Shown here: positions 38,890 through 49,045 of the stretch, one piece after another
Position numbering within the stretch: position 1 is the first letter of the stretch
How the letters are laid out: each line of letters begins with the position of its first letter
Assembly: GCA_020086605.1 (NCBI GenBank)
Contig: JACBWW010000017.1
Coordinates: 7,612,263 to 7,676,262, forward strand
Direction: 5' to 3'
From: Lanius collurio
Lineage: Eukaryota > Chordata > Aves > Passeriformes > Laniidae
Length of the DNA: 64,000 nucleotides
Made by a program: the position numbers and the translations under genes
The notes under the pieces: model-generated
What the model was told of the DNA's origin: nothing
Database searches by the model: none
What the model saw: the letters and a program-made list of their open reading frames with translations, nothing else

Positions 38890-39560
38890 CTATTTCATCT
38901 GTTAAGCTCTGTAGGGATAATAATAAATGATCAGCTGGGATTTTTTACTGTCACTCTTAATTCGTACGTATGGAGCAGAAAGAAAATCATGTGTCAGTGT
39001 CCTGGGACTTGCCTGTTTAAACTGAACTCTAAAATGATCCTGATAGATAAATAACATACAGTGGCCTCCCAAACACCGAGTCTGGCTGTCGTTATGAGAT
39101 AATGGGGGCAAGAATTGTCATGGCTTGATACCACACCAAAGGCATCAATAGCAAACCTGATCCTGTGACAGTGTGGATAATGCATTTAGAGGGGGAACTA
39201 TTAGCCAGGGCAGTAAACAAAGTTGGGAGCTGTGTTTCAGCCTGTTCTCCACTCTCCTTTGGTCACTTGCTGTGAGCAAAGCCAAGGATTTATGCAAACA
39301 GGGAAGCACTGTGCATACAGGATATGGCAGCAGCTCCAGAGGCAGGGAGGGCTCAGCAAGAGCTGGAATTGCTGCTGTTTTGTGTGCTAAGCCTCTCTCC
39401 CAACCGCCTCTGTTAAATATTATTTTAAGTGCCATATCTTGTCAAAGAGAGATGCATTTAATGGCAGCTCACATCCTTTTTGCAAGTATTTATCAGTCTC
39501 TTCCCCTTCCCTCCCCACAAACCCTTCCCCCCCCCCTTCATCTGTAAAAACAACTCTGCT
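38890..39560. promoter_or_regulatory. Candidate conserved noncoding / regulatory block
   Basis: Repeat-free stretch of higher complexity than its surroundings, with several motif-like words such as 'tgagataatgg', 'gtggataatgcattta', 'atttatgcaaac' and 'ctcctttggtcacttgc'. There is no open frame with domain content; the minus 39145-39435 and plus 39173-39547 frames overlap and neither looks real. The regulatory reading is inference from texture alone; only cross-species alignment could establish it. Confidence 0.25.
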
Positions 39561-40271
39561 AGGGATCAATTATCCTAAAGCATTAAATCATCAGCAGTAC
39601 TCCCAGCTGTAAAAACATCTGCATTATAGGCTCTGCTTCTTCCTAAGAGACAGAGATGTAATTGATTCCCTCATTCTGGCTTGTTGTAGTGCTTCTGGTT
39701 TGTGTTATGCTGGGGGAGTGGGCGGGAAGGTGGGAGGGAGGCATCTTGCCTTGCTCTAAACTGATTCTTGTTCATTAAAAACACATGCCTGGACTGCGAA
39801 ACAGAGCACAGACCACACTGCAGAAAGCAGCTTCACCTCTGCTACCTCCCACAGCCCTTGTCTGCTCTTTTAATATTGCAGGGGTAAATAATTTCCCTTG
39901 CAGCAAACCAGGCATTCCTGTGCTCCCAGGAAAGGAAGGATGTGTGTGTTAGGGAAGCTGCTGCAGAGCTGCCACAGGAAAATTGCTCTGCAAAACCCTT
40001 CCTTCTCCCTCCCTGCCTGAAGTTGCCTTAGTGACAAAACTAATGGCCACCGGTGCCCCTGCTCCAGTGCAGAGGAGGAAAACAAAGCCATTTGCATTGT
40101 CATTCCTGCAGTCGTCTGCAGGGCTGTCTTCAGGACTAAATGTGCTGATTCAAACCACCTGTGAGCCTCACTCTCCACACTGTGCGTTTATCCACAGTCA
40201 CAGCTGACTTGAGGTGCAAAGGTTCCAGCTTGGCCTTCTGTAGGGGACTCAGTGCTCTCAGAGGTACCTGA
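39561..40271. other. Noncoding DNA, locally G-rich
   Basis: About 700 bases, more GC-rich than average, holding the G-quadruplex motif at 39712 and a GC box. The frames at 39870-40207 on both strands have no domain. It could belong to the same regulatory block as 38890-39560, but this is not demonstrated. Confidence 0.4.
39712..39738 (+). other. G-quadruplex motif with embedded GC box
   Basis: Five G runs (5,3,3,3,3) are separated by loops AGT, C, AAGGT and A, which meets the usual G3+N1-7 pattern. The middle part (39720-39726) reads GGGCGGG, a GC-box core bound by SP/KLF factors. Folding and binding are predictions from the pattern only. Confidence 0.75.
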
Positions 40272-40590
40272 AAATCACAGAATCACAGAATGGTTTGGGT
40301 GCGAAGGGACCTTGGAGATCATCCCGTTCCCACCCCTGCCATGAGCAGGGACACCTTCCACAAGAACAGCAAGGGCAGTGTCAGATCTGCACTCCCTGAG
40401 CACTGCGAGTATAATTCCCATCAGTAAATATATCCACTTTCTCTTCAAAACACTCTAATTCCCACTGTCCCTTTCCTAATCCTGCTGGGCAGATTCCTTT
40501 CAGGAACGTTGTCTGTCTTGGGGAAATAAATCCAATTCAGATGAAAGCATTATTTGGTTAAAATGAGTGCTTGCCTGACACTCTGACAAC
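40272..40590 (-). mobile_element. CR1-tailed repeat of unrecognised body, copy 2
   Basis: The plus strand starts with a well-kept CR1 tail ('aaatcacagaatcacagaat', 'ggtttgggtgcgaaggg', 'agcagggacaccttcca') and switches near 40361 to the same non-CR1 body as 35226-35530. Shared landmarks are 'ggcagtgtca', 'ctgcactccctgagcactg', 'attcccactgtcc', a 25-base identity at 40511-40535, and 'ttatttgg'. The body runs roughly 225 bases with frequent substitutions and small gaps. The octamer tail is better kept here than in copy 1. Confidence 0.72.
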
Positions 40591-41119
40591 ATTTCAGGGC
40601 AGATGTGAAACACAGCCTCGTGGTGGCTACTGTGAGGAAAATCAACTCCATCCCCATCAGAACCTGCACAAGGCAGGGGAGTAACACGGCGAAAAGGCAG
40701 ATTGAGGACAGGGCTCTCCTCTCAGCCTTGCCTTTGGAGCAGCTGCTTCAAGTCACTGAGTAAATCCATTATAAGCCCACACAGGTGGAAAATTAGGAAC
40801 ATCTATCTTAGAGCAAAAATAAAAAGACTGCTGGGTTTGTAGTCTATGAGTTTTACTGTCACCTTCACTTACATCTAATGGGTTGTTTCTGCACATAAAT
40901 TACAAGCACTGTCTTTTTCTCTTTTTTTTTTTTTTTTTACCTTTGAGATGTCTGTGCTTGGAAAGAGCAAAGATGCTCAGGAGTATTTCCTTCCATGAAG
41001 AACTTCACTGCACACCTCTGTGATGGACAATTACTTACCCAATTCTTCCCCCTCTCCTGAGATTCCTTGAAGAAGTAATTTTCTGGTAGAGGAAATATCT
41101 TCTTCTCTGGACCCCCAGG
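40591..41119. other. Noncoding DNA with T run
   Basis: About 530 bases of unique sequence including a run of about 18 T at 40922-40939. No supported feature. Confidence 0.55.
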
Positions 41120-41226
41120 GAGGTGATCCTGAGCAAACTGCTCCAGGTGGGGCTGCATTAGCAGGGAGGTTGGGCTGGATCATCTCCAGAGGTCCCTTCC
41201 AGCCCCAGCCACTCTGGGATTCTCTA
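41120..41226 (+). mobile_element. Short CR1 LINE 3' end, forward orientation
   Basis: 'gcagggaggttgggctggat', 'catctccagaggtcccttcc' and 'ccactctgggattctctag' match the last hundred bases of a CR1 copy with a 'gatctccagaggtcccttccaa' 3' end. The left boundary is soft; 'gaggtgatcctgagcaaact' fits less well. Confidence 0.85.
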
Positions 41227-42179
41227 GAAGGTCCCTCAAGATGGTTTAATTGAAATCCTGCCTGTGAAGATACACAGGGGTGCCACTCAGATTTAGAAAA
41301 CTATTTTTAGTTGATTTTCTCACTAAGGACCAAATTCATTCCTTCAGGGTCACTGATGTCAGAGTAATTCTGACCTTAATTCAGTAAAAGTGTGTAGAGC
41401 CTGCACACAATCCCTACTCAGATATTGGTAGAATCAGAAGACAAAACACCTGGGGACAGTGAAATGCCAATACAGAACAGGTTTCTGTGTTAATTAAAAA
41501 TATCTTACCTGAAGAAGCACTTATAAAAATGCTTTTCCAAATACATGCACTTATAAAAGTGCTTTTCCAAATGTATCTATGTTTTTTAAAATGTTATTTT
41601 AGAATAAACTATTTCATGGACTTAAGAGTGTAGCTATGGAAGCAATGCTGTGGGGCATCACAAATCTACTTCACTAAGAGGAAAGAATTTTACATTCCTT
41701 GTTTCTAAAAGCTGTATTTTCAGTGTCAGGAATGCCAATTTCTCCTGCACTGAAATTATAAAGTGAAAGATAACAGGATGTGGTCAGTAGGAACTTTCAA
41801 AAAAGACAACCCAAAGCTGGGTGAAGATTTGACAGCAATGGATTTATTTCACCAAACAAGCAAAATATTGTCATTGCAGGTTTTTTACTACAATGGAGTA
41901 AAAGAAGTAAAAAAGCAAAAAATGTATATTTTATTAATTAAGAAAAGTTTCAGCTCCTTTGGGCTTACACCTCCCATGGTTATTTTGGAGTTCCAGCCCC
42001 AAAACAGAGTTTTATTTGAATTGCACAAGGTTCAACACAAAAGAAATATTCAATTATCTTTTAAAATCTTTGCAGGAATAGTTTAAAATGTCAGCCTTAA
42101 GAGGCTGAATTACCAAGAAGTGTTTTATTCATACACCTTTAGAGGCAACAGTACAATCAGCAGCAAGATTATTCCCCCA
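41227..42179. other. Noncoding DNA
   Basis: Unique AT-rich sequence containing the 30-bp tandem pair at 41517. The plus frame at 41763-42086 (107 codons, Lys-rich) has no domain I recognise, and its codons look like AT-rich noise. Confidence 0.5.
41517..41576. repeat. 30-bp tandem duplication with hairpin
   Basis: Two adjacent 30-bp units (41517-41546 and 41547-41576), each beginning 'gcacttataaaa' and ending 'gcttttccaaat' plus 4 bases, differ at three positions. The second unit contains a perfect 6-bp inverted repeat, GCACTT-ATAA-AAGTGC. It is probably a simple local duplication. Confidence 0.95.
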
Positions 42180-42400
42180 CTCTAATTTCTCACCACATTT
42201 TAATGTGATATTTTCTTGGATAATTGCTCAGATCCATTGATTTTTGCTGCTTTGCTTAGTTAGATAATTGCTCTGATGACAATTATCAATCCTCCTGGCT
42301 CTTATCAGCATTAACAGCTGCCTATCCCTGGATTACATTGTTATTCTTGGTTTGCCTTCCTGGCTGGGATTTCCAATGATAATAAACTGCAGCTAAACAT
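42180..42400. promoter_or_regulatory. Candidate enhancer-like cluster of GATAATTG sites
   Basis: A 15-bp word, GATAATTGCTC(A/T)GAT, occurs at 42219-42233 and 42263-42277. An inverted CAATTATC at 42280-42287 pairs with the second copy to give an 8-bp perfect inverted repeat with a 9-base spacer. TAATTG is a homeodomain-type core and GATAA a GATA-type core. Further words nearby are 'cttatcagcattaac' and 'tggattacattg' (GGATTA, a K50/Otx-type core). There is no repeat-family match. The function is inferred. Confidence 0.4.
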
Positions 42401-45264
42401 ATTTAGGGGGAGAGTGGGGGTGGGAATAATCAAAAGAACAGATAATTTTTAAATATCTCAGTTAAGATGCTGTGATGAAGAAACAAAACAAATCAGTGAC
42501 ATTCCAAATTAGGTGGAAATTATTCAGAGAGACTTAGCAAGTTGTGTCTTTAAAAATACCAGTTATTCCGTGGTTGTTGTGTGATAGGGTGGGGAATTCA
42601 CACCTGAATGAGTGAGGGAGCAGAAGGAAATTCTCAGTTGGGTTTTTCACCAGGGATCGTGGCCCCACTGCTTGGAGAGTAGAGCTGGGTTCCTTTTTTC
42701 CAGCCTGAAAGAATTGCTTCTGAGTAGCAGTAAGAGCAGAAAATGTTAAGGAACCAAAACTAGATTTTGCTCAGACCATGACACTAAAACCCTTCACGGT
42801 GTAATAACTATATTAAATGTGACCATATATCAAAATCCCAATTTATTACAATACACACAAGGGCCAAATGGTTTTTAGTTAATGTTAAGCTTCAAATATG
42901 GAGACGAGATAAAAATTCTAAGCATAAGCAAATCCTGCAGTTTTTTATTCTTGGACCAAGCAAATGTAGCAAAAAAAAAAACCCTCATCAAGACTGAACT
43001 GTAGTGTAATACAGACATGGAAATGGAAGACATCTGACAAGCAACAGGTATAAAATACCCTGGGCTTGGATGATCTCCACTGACCTCCTCCCTATTCCAA
43101 TTTCTGTTTGTCATCTTTGAACAATGAGGGGAAAAGGTGCTGTTTGGAAGTTCAGCTAGAATGTTTGGAAATGTATCCTGACCTCAATTATTTCACTTAA
43201 AGGATTTAGAAGGAATGTAATAGACGTTCTCTCTCTATTGTGCCTGTTATTGTTTCGTACAGAACATGACAGCACTTCTCACAGCCCCTAAGCTTGAAAT
43301 CTCCTTTGTTGATTAAGAAAAAAAAAAATATTAAATACTGAGAATCAATGAGTTGAAAGTGAGGGAAAAAAAGCCCTCTTGTTATTTTTCTCTTTTCCAT
43401 AATCTACTCACCTGCTGTAGCTGCTGTTTTCAATTGCAGGGCTATCTGCAGGTTGAATGTATTGTCACAAATTCCCTTCTCAGAATCAGAGGATATAATG
43501 TTGTAAACAGTTTATTACAGCCTTAAGCTTTTCAAATTATGGTAAAAAATCAAACCCTGGAGACCCAGAATGAGAAGGAGGATGTTTTATATCCAAGAAG
43601 TGACTCAGTGTGCAATCTCTAATGTTTTTGCATTACGCCAAACAACGTTTCCTGCTGCATGTTCTCTGAGGAAAGATTCAAATTTAGGGATTTGTTTCAT
43701 TTTTAATATAGACTTTAGTGACATCTACAAGTCAAATATTAAATTATTCCCTGGTGGGATGTACAAGACAAATTTGTGCTGAGAACAAAATAGTTCTAAA
43801 ATAATTTATAACCTCATGTAAATATTAAATGTTGGATTTCCTGGTGATTGAAGAGGAAAACACACTTACAATGTATGTTTGATCTAAAAATAATGAACAA
43901 AGGATAACTTAATATAAAAATGGTGAACAAAACCAACTTAAATGAAAAAGTCTTAGAAGCAGGAATAATTTTATTTGCATGCACATGGACCTACGTTGGC
44001 TACTTGCAAGGAACTACAGGGGTTTTGTACATTCAGGTATGTCTTAACCATTAAGTTTTTTATCTCTGACACAGAGGGCATCAAGTAACATTTGAGCAAT
44101 ATCCACTGATTAAAAACCTTTCCCTGGCTCTGTGAGGGAAAAGATGAGATATCAAATATTTCATCCTCCATACTCAGTGTCCAAGAGACAGGTTTGACCT
44201 GATATATCTTTAAGTCAGGACTGAGCTGTTTAGACGAGGTTTTAATGATGCTTTAAGGAAGATATTTTCCCACTTGCTCTTCAGCACCCACTCCAGAAGG
44301 TCATGACTGTCCTGTGGACCTGCAGATGTGTCATCTCCCACCAGGAGGCTGTGCTTGAAGTGAAGCAAATCCTAGAGGGGTATTCAGCTCCAGTTTGAGA
44401 ATGCTAAATTTGTGTGTCTAACACAAGTGCTCAGATACAGCCCAGGTATTTAAACTCTTGCTCTAGGCAGTGGATGTACAACCAAAACCATCAGCAAATG
44501 TTCCAGCATGATCCAGCAGACTCATGAGCTGTGCTAAGCCTCTGGTCATTGTTGGGGAATCATTCAAGTAGATGGCAGCAGGTTGACACCTTAATTTTGA
44601 TAAAGCTGAATCCCACTCTCTGGGAAACAACCCAAAAAATTTATTTTCACCTAAATTCCAAGAGGTTACTACTGTCTAACTATTAAAAATAAAAAACAAA
44701 AGTGAGCAATTAACCAAAAATAAAAGTTCCATTGGGGTACCTAAGTGAAACATACTGGTACAGAATGATCTTCATACATTTTTGAATAGTAATCTGTTGG
44801 AGAACCAGTTAGAGAAATCTCTGGATTATGCTCCACAGGAAATAAAAGGAGATTATATAAAAAGATTTTGATTGGTGAGGGGGAAGTTAGTGATGACATC
44901 CGTGACTTCAGTGGTAGAATTAAAACAATAATAGGAACTCCAGTAAATCATCATCCAGTAATAAATAAACCTGTCATTTTTGACCACACCAGTGAATCAC
45001 CAGACTGCTCTGGAGGCATTGTACTGTTGAAAAGGCTCCCATTTTCAGATGTAGTACACAAAAAAATCTGATCTTTTATCCTCATTAACAGCTCTGGGCC
45101 TTCCTTCTGTGTGTGACACGTAAAATGGTGAGGGATGCATCAGCTCTGCAGAACTGACACCTTTGGCCTCTGGAGTTGGATTAAATAGTCAGGTTTTGCA
45201 AGTGGTGCCTGGAACAAGATTTTTTCTATCTGTGGAAGAGCTTCAGGGCATCCTGTGACTCCTG
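42401..45264. other. Noncoding DNA, nothing recognised
   Basis: About 2.9 kb of unique AT-rich sequence. The plus frame at 44868-45071 is open but has no domain, no good start context and no upstream exon signal I trust. Confidence 0.5.
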
Positions 45265-45310
45265 AGAGCCAGACAGAGAGAGACTTTCATCCCCAAATGG
45301 AGGTAATTGG
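45265..45310 (+). repeat. Left copy of imperfect 46-bp direct repeat bracketing a CR1
   Basis: Matches 45568-45612 at about 35 of 46 positions; the best block is 'ttcatccccaaa'. The pair lies directly outside the CR1 copy at 45321-45566. See the right copy. Confidence 0.7.
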
Positions 45311-45320
45311 TAGATGGAGT

Positions 45321-45566
45321 AGGGAATGGCTTTAAACTGCGACAGCGTAGGTTGAGATGAGATATTAGGAAGAAATTCTTCCCTCTTAGGATGGGCAGCC
45401 CCTGGCACAGGGTGCCCAGAGAAGCTGTGGCTGCCCCTGCATCCCTGGAAGTGTCCAAGACCAGGTTGGATGGGGCTTGGAGCCACCTGGGATGGTGGCA
45501 CATTGCAGTGGGTGGAACAAAAGATCAGTTTTAAAGTCCTCCCAACCCAAACCACCCTATGATTCT
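45321..45566 (+). mobile_element. CR1 LINE 3' end, forward orientation
   Basis: 'agggaatggctttaaactg', 'gagatgagatattaggaaga', 'cctggcacagggtgcccaga', 'gaagctgtggctgcccctgc', 'gtccaagaccaggttggatg', 'ggagccacctgggatggtgg' and the end 'caacccaaaccaccctatga'. It is the same subfamily as the copies at 7052 and 26393. It is 5'-truncated and bracketed by a diverged direct repeat. Confidence 0.96.
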
Positions 45567-45567
45567 T

Positions 45568-45612
45568 AGAGCTAGGCAGAGAGGGCCCTTCATCCCCAAA
45601 CTGCTGTAATTC
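45568..45612 (+). repeat. Right copy of imperfect 46-bp direct repeat bracketing a CR1
   Basis: Begins immediately after the CR1 tail. It may be an unusually long, aged target-site duplication, or a tandem duplication that existed before the CR1 inserted at its junction. Confidence 0.7.
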
Positions 45613-45869
45613 CCAATGAATTAGTCTGGCTGGGATTGGCTTTGCTACAAGCACCCAAACCCAAGCCTTCTTTAGGAGTATTCTTCCTGTGTTCCCATGG
45701 CAAATGATTTTTAGCATAACTTTGTTGCACGTGGTTTTCCAGAGGTAAACTGTTCCCTGTTAGCCTATGAGAAGCACAACCTTCACATGGAGATGTGACT
45801 TCTGCAGCCAAAGACAGAGCTCTGCCCATCTCTGTGCTTGGCAGAAGCAACCTTTATTTGTTTGATGGC

Positions 45870-46560
45870 TCCATGCAGACCACTGATAACAATCCACATG
45901 AATAATTGAGATGGGCCAGAGAGCATTTGCTAGCTCTGCTCCATGAAAATCTCTTAGCTTTCAAATAGGGCTCAAGTGCCTGTGTGGATAACTGGGAATG
46001 CCCCTTTGCCTGTGCCAGCTTCTGCACCATGCCTGGGAATTACTGGGGAGGATAAATATAGATAAATTGATTCAGGCCAAACTATGCCAGGGAGAGGGGT
46101 CACACTTAACATAATTGTGTGGTAGTGCCTTGGTCACTGCTCTGGCTGCTTGATTTAGTATTAGAGATGTTTACATAATTATAATTTAGATAATTGTAAA
46201 CAGAATAAATATAAGACGTTTACTGGAGGTTTGCAATATGACCAGGAATTCTCTAGATATTGAATTTTTATATAAATGAACATATGAGGACAGGCCTGGC
46301 CTCAGATCATGATTTATTCAATAGAGGCAGGGATAAGGGTATTGCTTGAAGACCAGACATCAATTAGATGAGCTGAATAAACTTTCTGACAGCCTTTTTC
46401 TCCTCTGCATGAAAAGTAAGGCTGATCCTCTGGGTTAAAGCCAAGCCCATTGTTCAGTGGATAAATTTTATTTATGCAGATTTTTATGAGTTTTAATAAT
46501 CTTTTATTTATGCTCCTCTGCCTCTAAACTGTTTCTTTGAGCTTTGCATGTGGAATTGAA
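45870..46560. promoter_or_regulatory. Candidate conserved noncoding / regulatory block
   Basis: Repeat-free sequence rich in developmental-factor words: an inverted FOX pair at 46169, 'ctgataacaatcca', TAATTGA/CAATTAG cores, and three Cdx/Hox-like TTTATG words between about 46466 and 46512. No open frame with domain content. This is inference from motif density only; AT-rich DNA produces such words by chance. Confidence 0.35.
46169..46202. promoter_or_regulatory. Inverted FOX/homeodomain dyad
   Basis: TGTTTACATAATTAT is followed by a 7-base spacer and then ATAATTGTAAACA. The arms are reverse complements over 13 bases apart from one extra T. The outer halves are perfect forkhead cores (TGTTTAC and GTAAACA), and the inner halves carry ATAATTAT/ATAATTG homeodomain-type cores. 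It could act as a paired binding site or simply be a chance AT-rich hairpin. Confidence 0.5.
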
Positions 46561-48119
46561 ATAATTTCATTTTTCTCTTATCTAAAAGACAGATGTCTTA
46601 GGAAAGGCTCCAGGGTGCCTGGAGAGACATGAGCATTTCACTCTCAAGACATTAATGATGTAAGACTGGTACATCTGCAGCGAGCAGCACCCCAGTGCTT
46701 CAGCAGGGGAGCAAAGGCTGTCTGGTGTCCCTCATTCTCAGTTTCAAGGGCTGACTGGGTAGCTGTTAATGGGGGCTACTTGCTGGAGGGAAAATATAGA
46801 CCTAAATAAATCTTCCTCAGCATATTCTTGGTGTGCAACTGCATAATAAGGAGGACATCCAAAGCCTGAAGGGATATTTGGGTCAAAGGAGACATCCTGT
46901 AATTTATCCTGATGCTGAGCAGAGGCTGAGGGATGTGACAGGTGGGGGTGTGCAACAAGGCACATACCAGGTTTTTAAAAGACATAATTAATAAGCTTTC
47001 TAGAGTAATGAAGGGTATCTGAATTACAGGAAGTTCATTAAGAGGAATTAAAATTTCCTGGGTTTGGTAGACTCTGTTCTCCTTTCCTAACCTCCTACCT
47101 GCAGTGTGCTTGGCAGATGTGCCCCTGCAGCAGATGTTTACAAACATGGTCTGTGCTCTGTGGGCTCTGAATGTGGATGTCTTTAACCTCAGGGATCTCA
47201 CCCTTGGCCACCCTCTCAGATTCAACTGCCTTTTTCTTTTAAAATGTGATTAAAGTCTTCTCTTCCCATCATATATTTCTGATTTGCTCTCTTTGGTGGG
47301 ATGTCCTTGCTGAATGGACAGGGGCAGCCATAATCCCTGTTTTTCATGCCCCATCTCCTGTTTATACACCCATTATCATGGAAGGTTTTCTGTTTGAGTT
47401 TCGATTTTCCTGTAATGTGGCAGAGTAATTTGTAGCTCTCCCTTGAGTCATTGATTGTAATTTTTAACACCATCCCCACTCCTTCACTGAGGCTGCTAAC
47501 ACGAGTTATTACAGCTAAGAGGAAAGCTTTCTCCTCTGAAATGTGTCATCAGATTTGTAAAAGCTATTACTGGGAGATGTATTCATACTCCTGCACTTGT
47601 GCCAAGCAGCTAATGATCTTTGGGGAAAAATAAAAATTAAAAAAAGAAAAAGCAGAAGGAAGATTGGAGACAAGTAATAATTTTTCTGTTTTATTTTTAA
47701 CAACCTAGTTTCTGAAAAGAGAGAAATCTTTTCTACCTTGTATTTAGCTACAGGTAGATATGATGAGGTAATTTGAAATAATTTCATTTAAGCATAATCA
47801 AGGTATTCTCTTCTGAAAAGTGAACTCCTTTTTGTCATCATAATCTCAGAGTGTACAATTTAGAAATCCATTGCTAGTGCACTGTAGAGTCTTCTAATAG
47901 GGTTGTATTTGCACAGCATAGAATGGTCTCTCATACTCACATGGATTCCTATTTTCAGCAGACACAGGTCAGCTCTTTTCCAGGATATTCCAATTCTTTG
48001 GTCATTTCAGAGATGCATTCTCCCTTTTAAATTAATGAATAAAATCTCAATGGGAAAAAGTGAGTGAGCAAAGTAAGTAAATTTATTTACAGATTTTTTT
48101 TCTCTCTTTTTCCTTTCAG
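46561..48119. other. Noncoding DNA ending in a strong splice-acceptor-like tract
   Basis: About 1.5 kb of unique sequence. Minus frames at 46744-47225 and 47222-47479 lack recognisable domains. The last 25 bases are a pyrimidine tract ending in TTTCAG. Confidence 0.5.
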
Positions 48120-48251
48120 CTGGAGCAGTGAGCACAAGAGGCTGGAAGCAATGGGCACCACTTGAGACTTCCAAGCTCATCGATCACATCCTTAAACATC
48201 TCCTTTGCTGCTACTCAAGATTTGTGGCAGCCTAGAAGTGCCTGCTGATGG
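48120..48251 (+). other. Candidate noncoding or 5' UTR exon
   Basis: A long pyrimidine tract ending in 'tcctttcag' (AG at 48118-48119) precedes 132 bases ending in 'ctgatgg', followed by GTAAAT (GT at 48252). The segment is less AT-rich than its flanks. All three frames contain stops, so it cannot be an internal coding exon. It holds a five-codon ATG...TGA mini-frame starting at about 48150. An ATG at 48248-48250, just before the donor, could act as a start codon if it is a 5' UTR exon. It could equally be a chance pair of splice-like signals. Confidence 0.3.
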
Positions 48252-48765
48252 GTAAATACCTCCCTCTAAAGACAACTGAGCAGTGAGGGGTTATTTCTTA
48301 CATTTCAGCCTATTAATCATCATGACACCACCCTTTTTCTGCATGGAAGGGCATCCCTGAGCCTTTAAATAATCTGGATTAGTGCAGCTCTTAGTACTTC
48401 CTCTTCTGAATTATAAATATGGAAGGGCAAATAATGGGAGTCTCCCTTCCTAATTAAATTTCTTAATCACTAATCAATGGAACTGGATTGCAGTGTAACT
48501 CTTGTACTCCCATGTCTCAGTGCTTTACAGCAAGTTTATGAAGCTGTGGGATTTGCATCACAGTTAAATTCAGGAACTCTGATGTGTAAATAAATTTAAA
48601 AAAAAAGATTTTGTAGATTTCTCTCTCCATAACTTCAAAATGTCAATTTTTCTTTTCTTCCTGTAGAAAAAGTGTGCTCCCTGCTGTGGTAATTTTGCCA
48701 GACCTAGGAGTACAGTATGCATTCCAGATAATAGGACAGAAATGCTAAGTCAGAAGCATTTTCTG
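48252..48765. other. Noncoding DNA, nothing recognised
   Basis: About 500 bases of unique AT-rich sequence between a candidate exon and a T/G tract. Confidence 0.5.
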
Positions 48766-49045
48766 GTTTTGATTTTGGGCTTTTTTCTTGTTTTTTTTTT
48801 CTTACTGTTTTACTTGCTGGTCAATAGGCAGGAAAATTCCTTTTTGGGGCTTTTTGTTTGGTTGGTTTTGACTTGGGTTTTTGTTGTTTGTTTTTTGTTT
48901 TGTTTTGGGGCTTTTTGTTGTTGTTGGGTTTTGGTTTTGTTTCTTTTGGCTTTGGGTTTGTTTTTTTTTTAATTTTGTTGTTCTGTGATTTTTTGGTTTT
49001 GTTTGTGTTTTGGTTTTTTTTTTTATTTTTTTTTCAATTTTTACT
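48766..49045. repeat. T/G-rich low-complexity tract
   Basis: About 280 bases composed almost only of T and G on the plus strand, mainly irregular GGTTTTG/TTGTTGTTT words, with a few A and C interruptions. The Phe/Leu/Val-rich frames here are artefacts. A similar tract lies at 52575. Confidence 0.92.
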
